From Kordiimonas sp. SCSIO 12610 (lineage in GTDB: Bacteria; Pseudomonadota; Alphaproteobacteria; Sphingomonadales; Kordiimonadaceae): a stretch of 64,000 nt of DNA. The stretch spans positions 878,501 to 942,500 of the forward strand of contig NZ_CP073747.1 in assembly GCF_024398015.1 (NCBI RefSeq), in the 5' to 3' direction. Below the pieces are notes generated by a model. The model was given only the letters and a program-made list of their open reading frames with translations, had not been told where the DNA came from and made no database searches. How positions within the stretch are numbered: position 1 is the first letter of the stretch; every line of letters starts with the position of its first letter. A program made the position numbers and the translations under genes. Of this stretch, positions 63,473 to 64,000 are shown one piece after another.

Positions 63473-63635
63473 GCCGCATTTTCCCTCTTACAAAATCCTT
63501 CCCATCCCTTCAAACGCTATCAGAAGTGACGTGTGGGCGCAATTGTTAGGATAACAAGAATTTTATGACATTAAAGTTGTAAGAGCGCGGGTGCACCTTT
63601 ATTCTAACAGCCATGGATAGGAATTTGGAAAATCA

Positions 63636-64000
63636 ATGATTCTGGACGGGTTGAAATTATCGCCGCCATGGTTAACCAAAACCGGGGAGGATAACTATAT
63701 TGTCCGGCTTGGGTACAAAGGCATTGGGTACAGGGTCAATGAGGCCGAGGCCGGGCGGATCAGCAGGCTTTATAAGCGCATGGCTATCCCTTCGATCATG
63801 ATATTCTGCATACTTGCTGCCTTGTTTATATGGATGATTGTTGTTCGGGACAGGTCAGATCAAGTTGCGACCTTCCTGATACATCTGATGTTTCTTATTC
63901 CACTTGGATGCTTTTCACCCGCCCTTAGCGCCGTATTTTTCAAAATTGTTAAAGTGTGGCTCGGCCGCCGCGATCCCGTGGATGAAGGGTTAGGCTATTG
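63636..64000 (+). CDS. Membrane protein, 5' part (runs off the window)
   Basis: About 121 residues from ATG 63636 (GGAATTTGG upstream), open to the end of the window. Short soluble start (MILDGLKLSPPWLTKTGED), then two hydrophobic segments around residues 50-70 (SIMIFCILAALFIWMIVV) and 78-105. Not recognised; divergent from the HD gene. Confidence 0.65.
   Translation, partial: MILDGLKLSPPWLTKTGEDNYIVRLGYKGIGYRVNEAEAGRISRLYKRMAIPSIMIFCILAALFIWMIVVRDRSDQVATFLIHLMFLIPLGCFSPALSAVFFKIVKVWLGRRDPVDEGLGY

Overview
This 64 kb window looks like chromosome from a marine-type alphaproteobacterium. The pointers are an alphaproteobacterial PEP-CTERM signal (PEPATW...MMIFGFGLSG...KRRRR), a class GN sortase beside its VIT/VWA partner, a PQQ-cytochrome c dehydrogenase, many exported hydrolases and proteases, and moderate GC with AT-rich accessory patches. 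A Kordiimonas-like genus would fit, but that is inference. No rRNA, tRNA, CRISPR array, transposase or phage gene was seen. Coding density is high, and the only gene-free stretch above 300 bp (53608-54178) is filled with repeat debris.

1-8.5 kb: 5' part of a carboxylesterase, a PQQ quinohemoprotein dehydrogenase with a coupled small membrane protein, two PEP-CTERM paralogs sharing a promoter element, an SDR, a DUF2268-like protease and a methyltransferase. 8.7-17.4 kb: M1 aminopeptidase; then a nitric-oxide module (DUF1971/YeaR-like, hmp, nsrR) flanked by two paralogous TPR metalloproteases; a GNAT acetyltransferase. 17.4-30.4 kb: pseudoreceiver protein, DFR-like reductase, PhnA-like protein, AT-rich KAP/PifA-type NTPase, hydrolase-OsmC fusion, Tat-exported class V aminotransferase with an FMN-binding partner, amidohydrolase, DMT exporter, PanE, and two tandem solute-binding proteins without a permease.

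30.5-46 kb: an ArsR-SdpI-SdpI operon whose operator lies inside its promoter and whose message may be leaderless; TraB/GumN protein; an internally deleted VOC gene; an AT-rich three-gene operon of unknown function (small soluble protein, outer-membrane-barrel-like protein, Cys-repeat membrane protein); the VIT/VWA-sortase pair; two lipoproteins; a P450; and an AT-rich pair made of a restriction-endonuclease-like protein and a single-pass membrane protein. 46-64 kb: KatG, class C beta-lactamase-like hydrolase, GntR(YtrA)-ABC operon, NadV, DUF885 protein, a gene interrupted by one in-frame stop, a decayed copy of a neighbour's 3' end, a two-lobed retropepsin-like aspartic protease, DUF1254/DUF1214 pair, erythromycin-esterase-like protein, KptA, an HD-domain protein and a partial membrane protein.

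The best candidates for undescribed biology are the operon at 34734-37438, the nuclease-like pair at 44560-46126, and the lone KAP NTPase at 20501-21868. Regulatory signals of note are an 11-bp hairpin that would bury the nsrR ribosome-binding site, the twin GTTAAC element before both PEP-CTERM genes, and several Fur-like palindromes.
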